Positions 35,263 through 43,095 of a DNA stretch of 64,000 nt are shown one piece after another. The first letter of the stretch is position 1; each line of letters begins with the position of its first letter. Source of the DNA: Microbacterium hibisci (GTDB lineage Bacteria; Actinomycetota; Actinomycetes; Actinomycetales; Microbacteriaceae); the NCBI RefSeq assembly GCF_015278255.1, contig NZ_JADIJC010000004.1:1-64000 (forward strand), read 5' to 3'. The notes beneath the pieces were generated by a model. The model saw nothing but the letters and a program-made list of their open reading frames with translations, was not told where the DNA came from and searched no databases. The translations under genes were made by a program, and so were the position numbers.

Positions 35263-36365
35263 CCGACCAGACACCGGCGCTGCTGGCCGCCGAGCGGCGG
35301 GCGCACGTGATGGCGACGCTCGAGCGCGACGGCGCCGTCCGGGTGGCGCAGTTGATGGACGAGCTCGGCGTCGCCCCGGTGACGCTTCGCCGCGACCTCG
35401 CGCAGATGGAGCGCGAGGGGCTGCTCGTGCGCGTCCACGGCGGCGCCGTCCCGGCTGCCGGCTCGTTCGAGCACGGTGAGCCCGGGCATCCGTCCGCTTC
35501 TTCGCACACGGGATCGATCGCGATGCTCGTGCCGTCGCTGAGCTTCTACTGGCCGAGCGTCGCCCGGGGGGCGGAGGCCGAAGCCGCGCGTCAGGGGTTC
35601 CGTCTCGTGCTGCGCGGAGCGTCGTACGAACTGCAGGACGAGCGCCCGGTGCTGGAGCGGCTGGTGCACACGGAGGGCGTGCGCGGACTCGTCGTCGCCC
35701 CCAACACCGACACTCCCCACGCGCAGGATGTCGTGCAGTGGCTGGCAGAGAGCGGTGTGCCGAGCGTCCTCGTCGAGCGCGATGCGGTGCGGCTGCCGGA
35801 CGGCAGCCCGGTCGAGAACGTGACGACGGATCACGCGCTCGGTGCGGTGCTGGCCGCCCGCCACCTGGCGTCGCTCGGGCACCGCCGCGTCGGCCTCATC
35901 ATCGCCCGGGAGTCGCCGACCTCGCGCAAGATCGCCGCCGGATGGCAGGCTGCGTGCGCCGAGCTCGGTCTGACCCCGGCCGACCATTTCGAGACGAGCC
36001 TGCCGCCGCTCACGAGCCCGGATTTCTCGGCGGTGGTGGACGCCGCTCTCGATGTCGCGCTGTCGAACTCGGTGACGGCCCTTCTCGTGCACTCCGACCC
36101 CGAGGCGATGGCCTTCGTCGATCTGGCGCTGAACCGGGGCATCTCGGTGCCGGGGGACCTGTCGATCGTGGCGTACGACGACGAAGTGGCAGAGCTCTTC
36201 ACCCCGGCTCTCACGGCCGTCAGCCCGCCGCGCGCGTCGGTCGGCCGCGCGGCCGTCGACCTCCTCGCCCGCCGCATCGAGGACCCGACCCGTCCCGTGC
36301 ATCGCGTGGTGCTCAACCCGACGCTGAACGTCCGCGGCTCGACCGCCCCGCCGCGCAGCGCCTGA
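35259..36365 (+). CDS. DeoR-type HTH / LacI-type sensor hybrid transcriptional regulator
   Basis: 368 residues. Residues about 8-62 are a DeoR-like winged helix-turn-helix (AERRAHVMATLERDGAVRVAQLMDELGVAPVTLRRDLAQMEREGLLVRVHGGAV). From about 85 it is a LacI/ribose-binding-like sugar sensor (IAMLVPSLSFYWPSVARGAEAEA; HLASLGHRRVGLIIA; DLSIVAYDDEVAELFTPALTAVSPP). So a DeoR-type DNA reader is joined to a sugar-binding sensor instead of the usual DeoR phosphosugar domain. The ATGA overlap with the lyase gene fixes the start. It probably controls this gene pair and the divergent nine-gene operon. Confidence 0.88.
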   Translation: MTDQTPALLAAERRAHVMATLERDGAVRVAQLMDELGVAPVTLRRDLAQMEREGLLVRVHGGAVPAAGSFEHGEPGHPSASSHTGSIAMLVPSLSFYWPSVARGAEAEAARQGFRLVLRGASYELQDERPVLERLVHTEGVRGLVVAPNTDTPHAQDVVQWLAESGVPSVLVERDAVRLPDGSPVENVTTDHALGAVLAARHLASLGHRRVGLIIARESPTSRKIAAGWQAACAELGLTPADHFETSLPPLTSPDFSAVVDAALDVALSNSVTALLVHSDPEAMAFVDLALNRGISVPGDLSIVAYDDEVAELFTPALTAVSPPRASVGRAAVDLLARRIEDPTRPVHRVVLNPTLNVRGSTAPPRSA

Positions 36366-36465
36366 CGCGACTCCATCGACCCGCGCCCGGGCCGCCCGCG
36401 GAGAGAGCAGTTCGTGCGGGGGACGGATGCCGCACCCGCCGCGCACGGACTCGCCGGGGTTCTGT

Positions 36466-37449
36466 TCAGCCGGCGAGGGCGGCCGCGCGCCAGTCCGTGA
36501 GCACGCGCGCGACCGCGCGGGTGTGCGACCACGGCATCTGCGGCACTTCGAGGCGGCCCTCCGTGAGCGCGAGCGACAGCGCGTCCGCCTCGGCCGCCAT
36601 CGGCTGCACCACCGGGAGCTCAACCACGCGCTCGTCCGCGCCGCGCCGGACGATCAGCGTCGACGGGCTCTCGGTGCGGCTGCCCCACACGTTGGGGAGC
36701 AGCACATCGCCGTCGGCGAAGTGCAGCAGCCCGAGGTCCGACAGGTCTTCGACCACGGAGGTCGCGACCTCGGCGGCCACCGCGCCGAACCCGATCCCGG
36801 CCGTCGCCCACCCGTCGACGCCCGCCACCACCTCCGCATCGAACCCGTGGTACACCGGCTGGCCGATCGGCTGACCCGCCGCCGCGGCGAGGTCGACGGC
36901 GAGGGCCACTGGATAGCAGCCGACGTCGAGGATCGCTCCGCCCGCCAGCGCCGGGTCGAACAGGCGCCCCTGCCGCGTGCCGGCGTCGAAGCCGAAGGCA
37001 CCCGCGACGTGATCGAGCGGCCCGAGCTCTTCGCCCGCGGCCAGCTCGCGCAACGCGTCGGCGAACGGGCCGAAACGCGTCTTGAACGCCTCGAGGAAGG
37101 GCCGCTGGGCGCGCTCGGCCGCTTGGAGGATGAGCTCGACCTCCGCCAGCGTCGGGCTCGCCGGCTTCTCGCACAGCACCGCCTTGCCTGCCTCGAGCGC
37201 GCGGATCGCGAGCTCGGCGTGCGTGGTGTGGACCGTGCCGACGTACACCGCGTCGACGTCGTCGCGCGCGAGGATCTCGTCGTAGGTCCCGGATGCCGCC
37301 GCGCCGTGCTCTGCCGCGAACGCCCCGGCGCGCTCGGCGGACGAGCTGCCCACCGCGTGCAGCACACCGTGCTCCGAGGCGCGGAGCCCGACCACGAAGT
37401 CCCTGCTGATGGCCCCGGGCCCGAGCACGGCCCACCTCGTCTGCGTCAT
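36466..37449 (-). CDS. Gfo/Idh/MocA-family oxidoreductase
   Basis: 327 residues. The Rossmann start is WAVLGPGAISRDFVVGL, the family Lys motif is CEKPAS near residue 95, and GGAILDVGCYPVALA in the C-terminal half matches the dehydrogenase fold. It oxidises or reduces a sugar or sugar acid with NAD(P). It is convergent with the regulator gene, 100 bases away, and could supply a uronate or galactose step for the locus. The ATG at 37449 fits the family start. Confidence 0.87.
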   Translation of the reverse strand: MTQTRWAVLGPGAISRDFVVGLRASEHGVLHAVGSSSAERAGAFAAEHGAAASGTYDEILARDDVDAVYVGTVHTTHAELAIRALEAGKAVLCEKPASPTLAEVELILQAAERAQRPFLEAFKTRFGPFADALRELAAGEELGPLDHVAGAFGFDAGTRQGRLFDPALAGGAILDVGCYPVALAVDLAAAAGQPIGQPVYHGFDAEVVAGVDGWATAGIGFGAVAAEVATSVVEDLSDLGLLHFADGDVLLPNVWGSRTESPSTLIVRRGADERVVELPVVQPMAAEADALSLALTEGRLEVPQMPWSHTRAVARVLTDWRAAALAG

Positions 37450-37619
37450 GATGCAGATGCTAGCGACCCGCGCGGACGCCGCGGTTCCGTCGACGGATGC
37501 CGCGCGCCGGCGTCACGCGAGGGGCTCGGCCGCGTCGCGCGCCGCACGGGCGGACGAGCGGATCGCGCCGATGCTCGCGGCCCGGCGCGCCGGAGCCGGG
37601 TCCGGCGCTCATCCGACGC

Positions 37620-38888
37620 TCACTCGGGGGCCGGAGGCGTGCAGACCGCCGCGGCGGCGACAGCCTCGTGGTACTGCTCGGCGGTCCAGGGAAGCCCGGC
37701 CTCGGGGATCGTCTCACCACTGGCCGCGGGCGCCTTCGACGCGATCGCGGCGAGCTCCCACGCGAGGTGCTCGCCCACCGCGCCGTCGGCGGCCGAGTTG
37801 TTGAGCACGACCGCGACGGTCAGTCCGGTCGTCGGGTCCGCGAACGCGGCCGTGAGGTATCCCGGAACCTTGCCGTACTGCCCGATGAGCGATCCCGCCA
37901 ACAGGGCGCCGCCGTCTGCCGTGTACCACGACGGCCCGTCGGCCGTGACGGGCACCGGGGCGGAGAAGCGGTCGTCGTCCTCGACGAGCGCGCTGGAGGC
38001 CAGCGCCTGGACGTACCGGCCGAGGTCCTCGATGTTCGTGACGACGCCGGCGTCGGTGAACCCGCTGCTCGTGGACGCCTCCGTGAGATCGAGCGGCTGG
38101 GCGCAGTCGAGCGCCCCCTCGGCGTTGTTGACCGACTGCCCGCCCTTGAGCACCCCCGTCGACGGCAGCGCCGCGAGCGCCGTCGCGTCGAGGCCCAGCG
38201 GGCCGGCGACGTACGTCTCGATCAGGTCGGCGGCCGACATGTCGGTCGCGCGCTGCAGCGCCAGGCCGAGGAGCACGTAGCCGGCGTCGGAGTCGCGATA
38301 AGCCGCTCCCGGTGCGCCGCTGCGCGGCTGCCCCAGTCCGAAGCTCGCGAGGTAGCGCGGCTCCCACTGGCGAGCGGGGTTGGTGAGCCATGAGGAGTAC
38401 AGCTGCCCGGAGTACGAGCCGATGCCCGACGTGCCGTCGCAGAGCTGGATCAGCGTGACGTCGGCGAGATCGGGCACGCCCGAGACGTAGTCGGAGACGC
38501 TGTCGGTGAGCTCGACCTTGCCGGCGGACGCGACCTCGTAGAGCACATCGCACGTCATGGCGCGCGTCACCTTGCCGGCGCGGAACGACAGGTCGGCGCT
38601 CACGTCTCCGCCGCCGTCGGGGCGCTGCGTGCCGAGACCCGCGACCCACGTTCCGCTCCACGGCGCCCAGACGCCCACGATGGCACCCGACGACCCGGTG
38701 GTCCCCATCGCATGGGTGACGGCATCCGTCAGCTGCTGCACGGTCTCGTCGGGAAGCGACGCGGCCGCCTGCGGCGGCAGATCGGGCTCGACCTCGCCCC
38801 CGAACGAGCAGCCCGCGAGCAAGAGCGCAGACGCCAGGGCACCGGCGACCACCGCGATGGCGCGGCGTCGAGTGGATCGGGTCCGCAT
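37620..38888 (-). CDS. Beta-lactamase/serine hydrolase-fold lipoprotein lacking the catalytic Ser-x-x-Lys
   Basis: 422 residues. Lipobox ASALLLAGC (Cys27). The rest follows the class C beta-lactamase/DD-peptidase layout: LSFRAGKVTRAMTCDVLYEVASAGKVELTDSVSDYV, CDGTSGIGSYS, AYRDSDAGYVLLGLALQRAT and GKVPGYLTAAFADP. The first motif should read S-x-x-K (as in FRIGSVTK), but here it is Lys106-Val-Thr-Arg109. The third (HTG-like) motif is also changed, to QYGKVPG. So the fold is kept while the nucleophile and general base are absent; a binding rather than catalytic role is inferred. It stands alone on the minus strand. Confidence 0.82.
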   Translation of the reverse strand: MRTRSTRRRAIAVVAGALASALLLAGCSFGGEVEPDLPPQAAASLPDETVQQLTDAVTHAMGTTGSSGAIVGVWAPWSGTWVAGLGTQRPDGGGDVSADLSFRAGKVTRAMTCDVLYEVASAGKVELTDSVSDYVSGVPDLADVTLIQLCDGTSGIGSYSGQLYSSWLTNPARQWEPRYLASFGLGQPRSGAPGAAYRDSDAGYVLLGLALQRATDMSAADLIETYVAGPLGLDATALAALPSTGVLKGGQSVNNAEGALDCAQPLDLTEASTSSGFTDAGVVTNIEDLGRYVQALASSALVEDDDRFSAPVPVTADGPSWYTADGGALLAGSLIGQYGKVPGYLTAAFADPTTGLTVAVVLNNSAADGAVGEHLAWELAAIASKAPAASGETIPEAGLPWTAEQYHEAVAAAAVCTPPAPE

Positions 38889-38969
38889 TCTCACCCCCCG
38901 ATGATCGTGCAATGAATTCAAACACACCTCGATGCCGGTCGCCGCACGGCGGTCCGTAGGGTTGACATC

Positions 38970-39296
38970 ATGACCTTCCTCTTCGACGACGCCGCGCTCA
39001 CGGGCGTGCTCGGCCACATGAACGGCGATCACGGCGACGACAACCTGCTGATCGCGCGGGCCTTCGCCGCGGACGCGGGAGTGACGGATGCCGCGGTCAC
39101 GGGCTCTCGCATGACCGCCTTCGACGGCGACCGCGGGGTGTGGGAGGCGACGCTCGCCGACGGCTCGACCGCAGAGGTCGCCGTGCCGTGGCCCGGAGGA
39201 CCCATCTCGGAGCGGCGCGAGGTGCGCCGCGAGATCGTCGCGCTGTACGACGAGGCCTGCCGCCGCCTCGGCGTCGAGCCGCGACCGCACGCGTAG
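38970..39296 (+). CDS. DUF2470 domain-containing protein
   Basis: 108 residues of a DUF2470-like domain: LTGVLGHMNGDHGDDNLLIARAFA near the N-terminus (the HMNxDHxxD motif) and ISERREVRREIVALYDEACRRLG at the end. This domain also forms the C-terminus of heme-degrading HugZ-type proteins. It lies 45 bases before the heme oxygenase gene on the same strand, so a role in heme or iron use is likely. The ATG follows GGTTGACATC with no ribosome site, perhaps leaderless. Confidence 0.83.
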   Translation: MTFLFDDAALTGVLGHMNGDHGDDNLLIARAFAADAGVTDAAVTGSRMTAFDGDRGVWEATLADGSTAEVAVPWPGGPISERREVRREIVALYDEACRRLGVEPRPHA

Positions 39297-39307
39297 GAAA
39301 TTAGCAG

Positions 39308-39325
39308 TTAGGTTCGCCTTATCTT
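39308..39325 (+). promoter_or_regulatory. DtxR/IdeR-type iron box
   Basis: TTAGGTTCGCCTTATCTT matches the 19-bp DtxR consensus (TTAGGTTAGCCTAACCTAA) at 14 of 19 positions by eye, counting one base beyond the listed end. It sits 17 bases before the heme oxygenase ATG, where iron-loaded DtxR would block transcription. Confidence 0.72.
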
Positions 39326-39341
39326 CAGTTAGCATGAAGGT

Positions 39342-40004
39342 ATGAGCGACCCGATCCCGTTCTCCGCCGCGCTGCGCGAGCGCTCCAGCAGCTCGCACTC
39401 GTCGAGCGAGCACTCCGGCTTCATGGCCGACCTGATGAAGGGGGAGGGCACGCGCGAGGACTACATCGCGCTCGTCGTGCAGCACTGGTTCATCTACGAG
39501 GCGCTCGAGCGCACCGCCGGCCAGATGCGCAACGACCCCGTCGCCGCGGTGTTCATCTCCGACAAGCTGACGCGCCTGCCCGCGCTCGAAGCCGACCTGG
39601 AGTTCCTCGTCGGCCCCGACTGGCGCGAGCGGATCGAGCCCCTGCCGACGACCCAGCGCTACGTGGACCGCATCAACGAGGTCGGCGCGACATGGGCAGG
39701 CGGGTTCGTCGCCCACCACTACACGCGCTATCTCGGCGATCTCTCGGGCGGACAGTTCATCGGGCGCCTGATGGCCCGCCGCTTCGGGTTCGAGACCAAC
39801 GGCATCGGCTTCTACGTCTTCGACGACATCGCCGACCCGAAGGCCTTCAAGGACGTCTACCGCGAGCAGCTGGATGCCGCGCCGTGGGATGCCGCCGAGC
39901 AGGAGCGCGTGATCGACGAGGTGCTCCTCGCGTACCGCTTCAACACCGAGCTGTTCGAAGACCTCGCCACCGCGAAGGCCACCCAGACCGCCCACGTCGC
40001 CTGA
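39342..40004 (+). CDS. Biliverdin-producing heme oxygenase (HmuO type)
   Basis: 220 residues, the usual length. It opens heme to biliverdin, CO and iron. The proximal heme ligand is His19 in SSSHSSSEHSGFMADLM, and the distal helix glycines are in YLGDLSGGQFIGRLMA, both in family positions. The N-terminal serine run is slightly unusual (relatives have THxxAE). The ATG follows AAGG. An iron box just upstream implies expression under iron starvation, so the enzyme probably frees iron from host or environmental heme. Confidence 0.93.
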   Translation: MSDPIPFSAALRERSSSSHSSSEHSGFMADLMKGEGTREDYIALVVQHWFIYEALERTAGQMRNDPVAAVFISDKLTRLPALEADLEFLVGPDWRERIEPLPTTQRYVDRINEVGATWAGGFVAHHYTRYLGDLSGGQFIGRLMARRFGFETNGIGFYVFDDIADPKAFKDVYREQLDAAPWDAAEQERVIDEVLLAYRFNTELFEDLATAKATQTAHVA

Positions 40005-40043
40005 CCGACCCGGCGCCGGTGCCCCGGCCTGCTCGCCCCGGGG

Positions 40044-40124
40044 CCGAAAACCTGGCCCGCACCGCGACACGCCGGCCACAGGCATCCGTCACCGGCGCGT
40101 CGGCGTCGCCGACCAGGTTTTCGG
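40044..40124. repeat. Palindromic element between convergent genes (CCGAAAACCTGG arms)
   Basis: Perfect 12-bp inverted arms (40044-40055 and 40113-40124) separated by 57 bases. It lies in the 207-base gap between the convergent heme oxygenase and helicase genes, where it may also act as a two-way terminator. Confidence 0.65.
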
Positions 40125-40211
40125 TCCACACGGAACGACGGGCCCCCGCCGGCCGCGGCCCGGCAACCGCCCGCTGAGCCCGCCACACGTCGCCGAGCGC
40201 GTCGAAGCGCC

Positions 40212-41576
40212 TCAGGCGACCGGCGTCCCGCGGACGGCGGACCGCATGAACCGCTGCACATCGGGGTCGACCTGGATGTCGCGCGGGCGGAGCGGGCGCG
40301 ACAGGTAGAGCCCGTCGAGCGACGTGAGTCGTGACAGCGCGACATACGTCTGCCCCGGCGCGAAGGCGCCCGAGCCGAGGTCGATGATCGCGCGGTCGTA
40401 GGTCTTGCCCTGCGACTTGTGGATGGTGACGGCCCAGGCGAGCCGCAGCGGGAACTGCGTGAACTCGGCGACGATGTCGCGCGACAGCGTCTTCGAGCCG
40501 GGGTTGTACGAGTAGCGGTACTTCTCCCACACCGAGGGCTCGACGTCGAACTCCTCGCCCTCGACGTCGACCCGCACCGTCTCGCCGGCGATGCGGGTGA
40601 CCGTGCCGATCGTGCCGTTGACCCAGCGCGGCGGCTCGCCGAACGACGCGGTGTCGTTGCGCAGGAACATCACCTGCGCACCCACCTTCAGCTTCAGCTC
40701 GAGATCGGCCGGGTACGCGGCATCCCCCCGTCCGAAGTCGCCGTTGACCTCCGCGGTCGCCGTCTGCTCCCGCCCCACCAGCTCGCTCAGGTGCCGGCGG
40801 TTGATGTTGTTGACGATGTCGTTGCGGGTCGCCAGCGTGATGATCGGGTGCTCGCCGTCGAGGGGATCCGGGGGAGTGCGCGCACCCGTCGTGTTGAGCA
40901 CCTCGGCGATGTCGGCGGTGACGCGCCCGTATCGCACCGCGTTGAGCATCGCCTTGAACGCCGGGTCGGACTGGCGATGGATGTCGATGAGCTCGCGGAT
41001 GTTGAGGTCGGCGCCGTACGACCCGACGTCGAGGATGCCGTCGCCGGCGGCCTCGCCCACCCACACCTTCGCGTCGAAGAACCAGAACGAGCGGTAGTGG
41101 TCGCGCACGTACCGCAGTTCGTCGCCGCGGGGCGGCACCGGCGCGAGCTGGTACGGATCGCCGAACATCACGATCTGACAGCCGCCGAACGGCTCGGCAC
41201 GGCGCCCGCGGGCTTTGCGCAGCGAGCGGTCGATCGCGTCCATGAGGTCGGCGTTGACCATCGAGATCTCGTCGATGACGAGGGTGTCGATCGCGTTCAG
41301 CAGCTTGCGGGTCGCGTCGGACTGGTCCTCGTCGTGCGCGCCGATGATCCCGAGGGGCAGCTTGAAGAGCGAGTGGATCGTCTGGCCCTCGACGTTCAGC
41401 GCCGCGACGCCCGTCGGCGCGCAGACCGCGATCTGCTTGCTCGTGTTCCAGGCGAGATGCTGCAGCAGCGTCGACTTGCCGGTGCCGGCCCGGCCGGTCA
41501 CGAACACATGCTCGCGGGTGTCTTCGATGAGCCGGAACAGCGCCTCCTGCTCGGTAGACAGAGGCGGAGTGTTCAC
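40212..41576 (-). CDS. Pif1/RecD-like superfamily 1 DNA helicase
   Basis: 454 residues. Walker A is GRAGTGKST (28-36), Walker B VIDEISM, then FGDPYQLAPVPP (motif III), LKLKVGAQVMFLRN and the C-terminal AVTIHKSQGKTYDRAIIDLG with YVALSRLTSLDGLYLSRPL. This is the Pif1/RecD2-like 5'-3' helicase core without large extra domains. It probably helps replication past structured DNA. The GTG at 41576 lacks an obvious ribosome site. It lies nine bases after the MerR gene's stop (41586), so co-transcription is possible. Confidence 0.9.
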   Translation of the reverse strand: MNTPPLSTEQEALFRLIEDTREHVFVTGRAGTGKSTLLQHLAWNTSKQIAVCAPTGVAALNVEGQTIHSLFKLPLGIIGAHDEDQSDATRKLLNAIDTLVIDEISMVNADLMDAIDRSLRKARGRRAEPFGGCQIVMFGDPYQLAPVPPRGDELRYVRDHYRSFWFFDAKVWVGEAAGDGILDVGSYGADLNIRELIDIHRQSDPAFKAMLNAVRYGRVTADIAEVLNTTGARTPPDPLDGEHPIITLATRNDIVNNINRRHLSELVGREQTATAEVNGDFGRGDAAYPADLELKLKVGAQVMFLRNDTASFGEPPRWVNGTIGTVTRIAGETVRVDVEGEEFDVEPSVWEKYRYSYNPGSKTLSRDIVAEFTQFPLRLAWAVTIHKSQGKTYDRAIIDLGSGAFAPGQTYVALSRLTSLDGLYLSRPLRPRDIQVDPDVQRFMRSAVRGTPVA

Positions 41577-41585
41577 CGACTCATG

Positions 41586-42122
41586 TTAACGAGCGGATGC
41601 CGCGCCCCGGCCGTGCGCGCCGTGATCGGTGGACACCGCCCCGCTGTCCACAGGGCCGGCGCCGGCCGCCCGATCGCTCGCGCCGGCCCACGGTCCTCCG
41701 TCGGCGGGCGGCTCCGCCTCGCGCCACCGCCCGGTGCCCGCCACCACCTCGTCCATGATCGCGCGGAACCGCGGACATGTCGTGATGTCGTGGGCCCGAC
41801 AGCGCAGCGCGTGCTCGGTCATGAGACGCGAGCGCTCCATGTCGGCCATGCGGCGCTCGAGATCGGCGAGGTGCTCCTCCAGCACGCGATGCCGCTCGGG
41901 CGCCTGCTCGTCGAGGAGCACCGCGATCTGCTCGAGGCTCATACCGGCGTTCTTGCTGCGGACGATCACGCCGATCCGCACCAGGTCGTCGTCGCCGTAG
42001 CGGCGCCGACCGCCCCCGTCGCGGGCCGGCCGGAGCAGACCCGTGTCCTCCCAGTGCCGCAGCACGTGCGTGGGCAGCGAGAACCTCGCCGCCGCGTCGC
42101 CGATCGGCAGACTTGACTTCAT
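41586..42122 (-). CDS. MerR-family transcriptional regulator with two cysteines
   Basis: 178 residues. The winged helix-turn-helix runs from LPIGDAAARFSLPTHVLRHWEDTGLLRPARDGGGRRRYGDDDLVRI (5-50), followed by a long dimer helix (residues 65-105). Cys108 and Cys116, with nearby His104 and His111, sit at the helix end where MerR proteins bind metals or sense redox state. The tail is Gly/Ala-rich. The ATG lies inside a 24-bp perfect palindrome, so the mRNA is leaderless or very short and the regulator probably represses itself. It is divergent from a thioredoxin-reductase-like gene. Confidence 0.87.
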   Translation of the reverse strand: MKSSLPIGDAAARFSLPTHVLRHWEDTGLLRPARDGGGRRRYGDDDLVRIGVIVRSKNAGMSLEQIAVLLDEQAPERHRVLEEHLADLERRMADMERSRLMTEHALRCRAHDITTCPRFRAIMDEVVAGTGRWREAEPPADGGPWAGASDRAAGAGPVDSGAVSTDHGAHGRGAASAR

Positions 42123-42143
42123 GTCGACATGAAGTCACAGGAT
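42113..42143 (+). promoter_or_regulatory. MerR-type promoter: 24-bp palindrome inside a 19-bp spacer
   Basis: A perfect 24-bp palindrome occupies 42114-42137, with half-site TGACTTCATGTC. The plus-strand -35 TTGACT (42113-42118) and a weak -10 CAGGAT (42138-42143) are separated by exactly 19 bp, the long spacer typical of MerR-activated promoters. The palindrome covers the MerR gene's start codon on the other strand. Confidence 0.72.
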
Positions 42144-42176
42144 CGATTCCGACGCAACCCGACGAGAGGATCACCC

Positions 42177-43010
42177 ATGTACGACGTCATCGTGATCGGC
42201 GGCGGCCCCGCGGGCCTGCAGGCCGCGCTGACCATCGGCCGCATGCACCGCACCGTGCTGCTGCTCGACTCCGGCGAGTACCGCAACGCGACGGTCGAGC
42301 ACGCCCACAACCTCCTCACCAATGACGGCCGCGACCCCGCCGAGCTGCGCCGCATCGCCCGCGCCGAGCTCGCTGCCTACGCGACCGTCGAGGTGCGCAC
42401 GACGGCGGTCACCGCAGTCGGCGGGTCGCTCGGCGACTTCGCGGTGACCACCGCCGACGGCGTCGCGCACGCGCGCCGGCTGGTGCTCGCCACCGGCATG
42501 CGCGACGAGCTGCCCGCCGTCCCCGGCCTCGCGGAGCAGTGGGGCCGCCGCGTCGCGCAGTGCCCGTTCTGCCACGGGCACGAATTCGCCGGGCAGCGCG
42601 TCGGCATCGTCATCGAGGGCGAGCACGCCGGGATGATCGAACGGATGCTGCGCCCCGTGGTCGCGTCCGCCTTCCTGGCGAGTCCCGCCGACGTGGCGGA
42701 GGTCGCCGAGGTCGACGGCGCGCTCGAACTCCGCCTCGCCGACGGGAGCGTGGAGCGGGTCGCCGGCGTCTTCACGGCCGCGACCGCGACGCAGCGCGCA
42801 CCGTTCGCCGAGCAGCTCGGCTGCGGCATCCTTCCCGGCGGCGGCGTCGAGATCGACCCGCTCGGGCGCACGACGACTCCGGGTGTGTACGCGGGCGGCG
42901 ACATGGCGCACCTCGCCGCCCTGCCGGGACCGATGGTGTCGCTGGCGGCCGCCATCGCCTCCGGCCAGCTCGCCGGTGCGAGCGCCGTGCGCGACGACAT
43001 CATGGCCTGA
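42177..43010 (+). CDS. Thioredoxin-reductase-like FAD/NAD(P) oxidoreductase with CPFC motif
   Basis: 277 residues. FAD motif VIVIGGGPAGLQAAL (5-19), redox-active Cys129-Pro-Phe-Cys132 in AQCPFCHGHEF, and a C-terminal FAD contact TTPGVYAGGDMAHL. It is shorter than true thioredoxin reductase, and CPFCHG resembles GliT/HlmI-like dithiol oxidases, so it may oxidise or reduce a small thiol. The ATG at 42177 is preceded by GAGAGGA. An earlier in-frame ATG (42129) would lie inside the operator. MerR control from 42122 is inferred. Confidence 0.85.
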   Translation: MYDVIVIGGGPAGLQAALTIGRMHRTVLLLDSGEYRNATVEHAHNLLTNDGRDPAELRRIARAELAAYATVEVRTTAVTAVGGSLGDFAVTTADGVAHARRLVLATGMRDELPAVPGLAEQWGRRVAQCPFCHGHEFAGQRVGIVIEGEHAGMIERMLRPVVASAFLASPADVAEVAEVDGALELRLADGSVERVAGVFTAATATQRAPFAEQLGCGILPGGGVEIDPLGRTTTPGVYAGGDMAHLAALPGPMVSLAAAIASGQLAGASAVRDDIMA

Positions 43011-43095
43011 GCCGCCGCCCGCGTCAGACGCCCGCCGCGTGTCGCACGGTTGCGTCCACAGGGGCCTCCCGGGCACCCTTTCCTAGACTGGGCGG

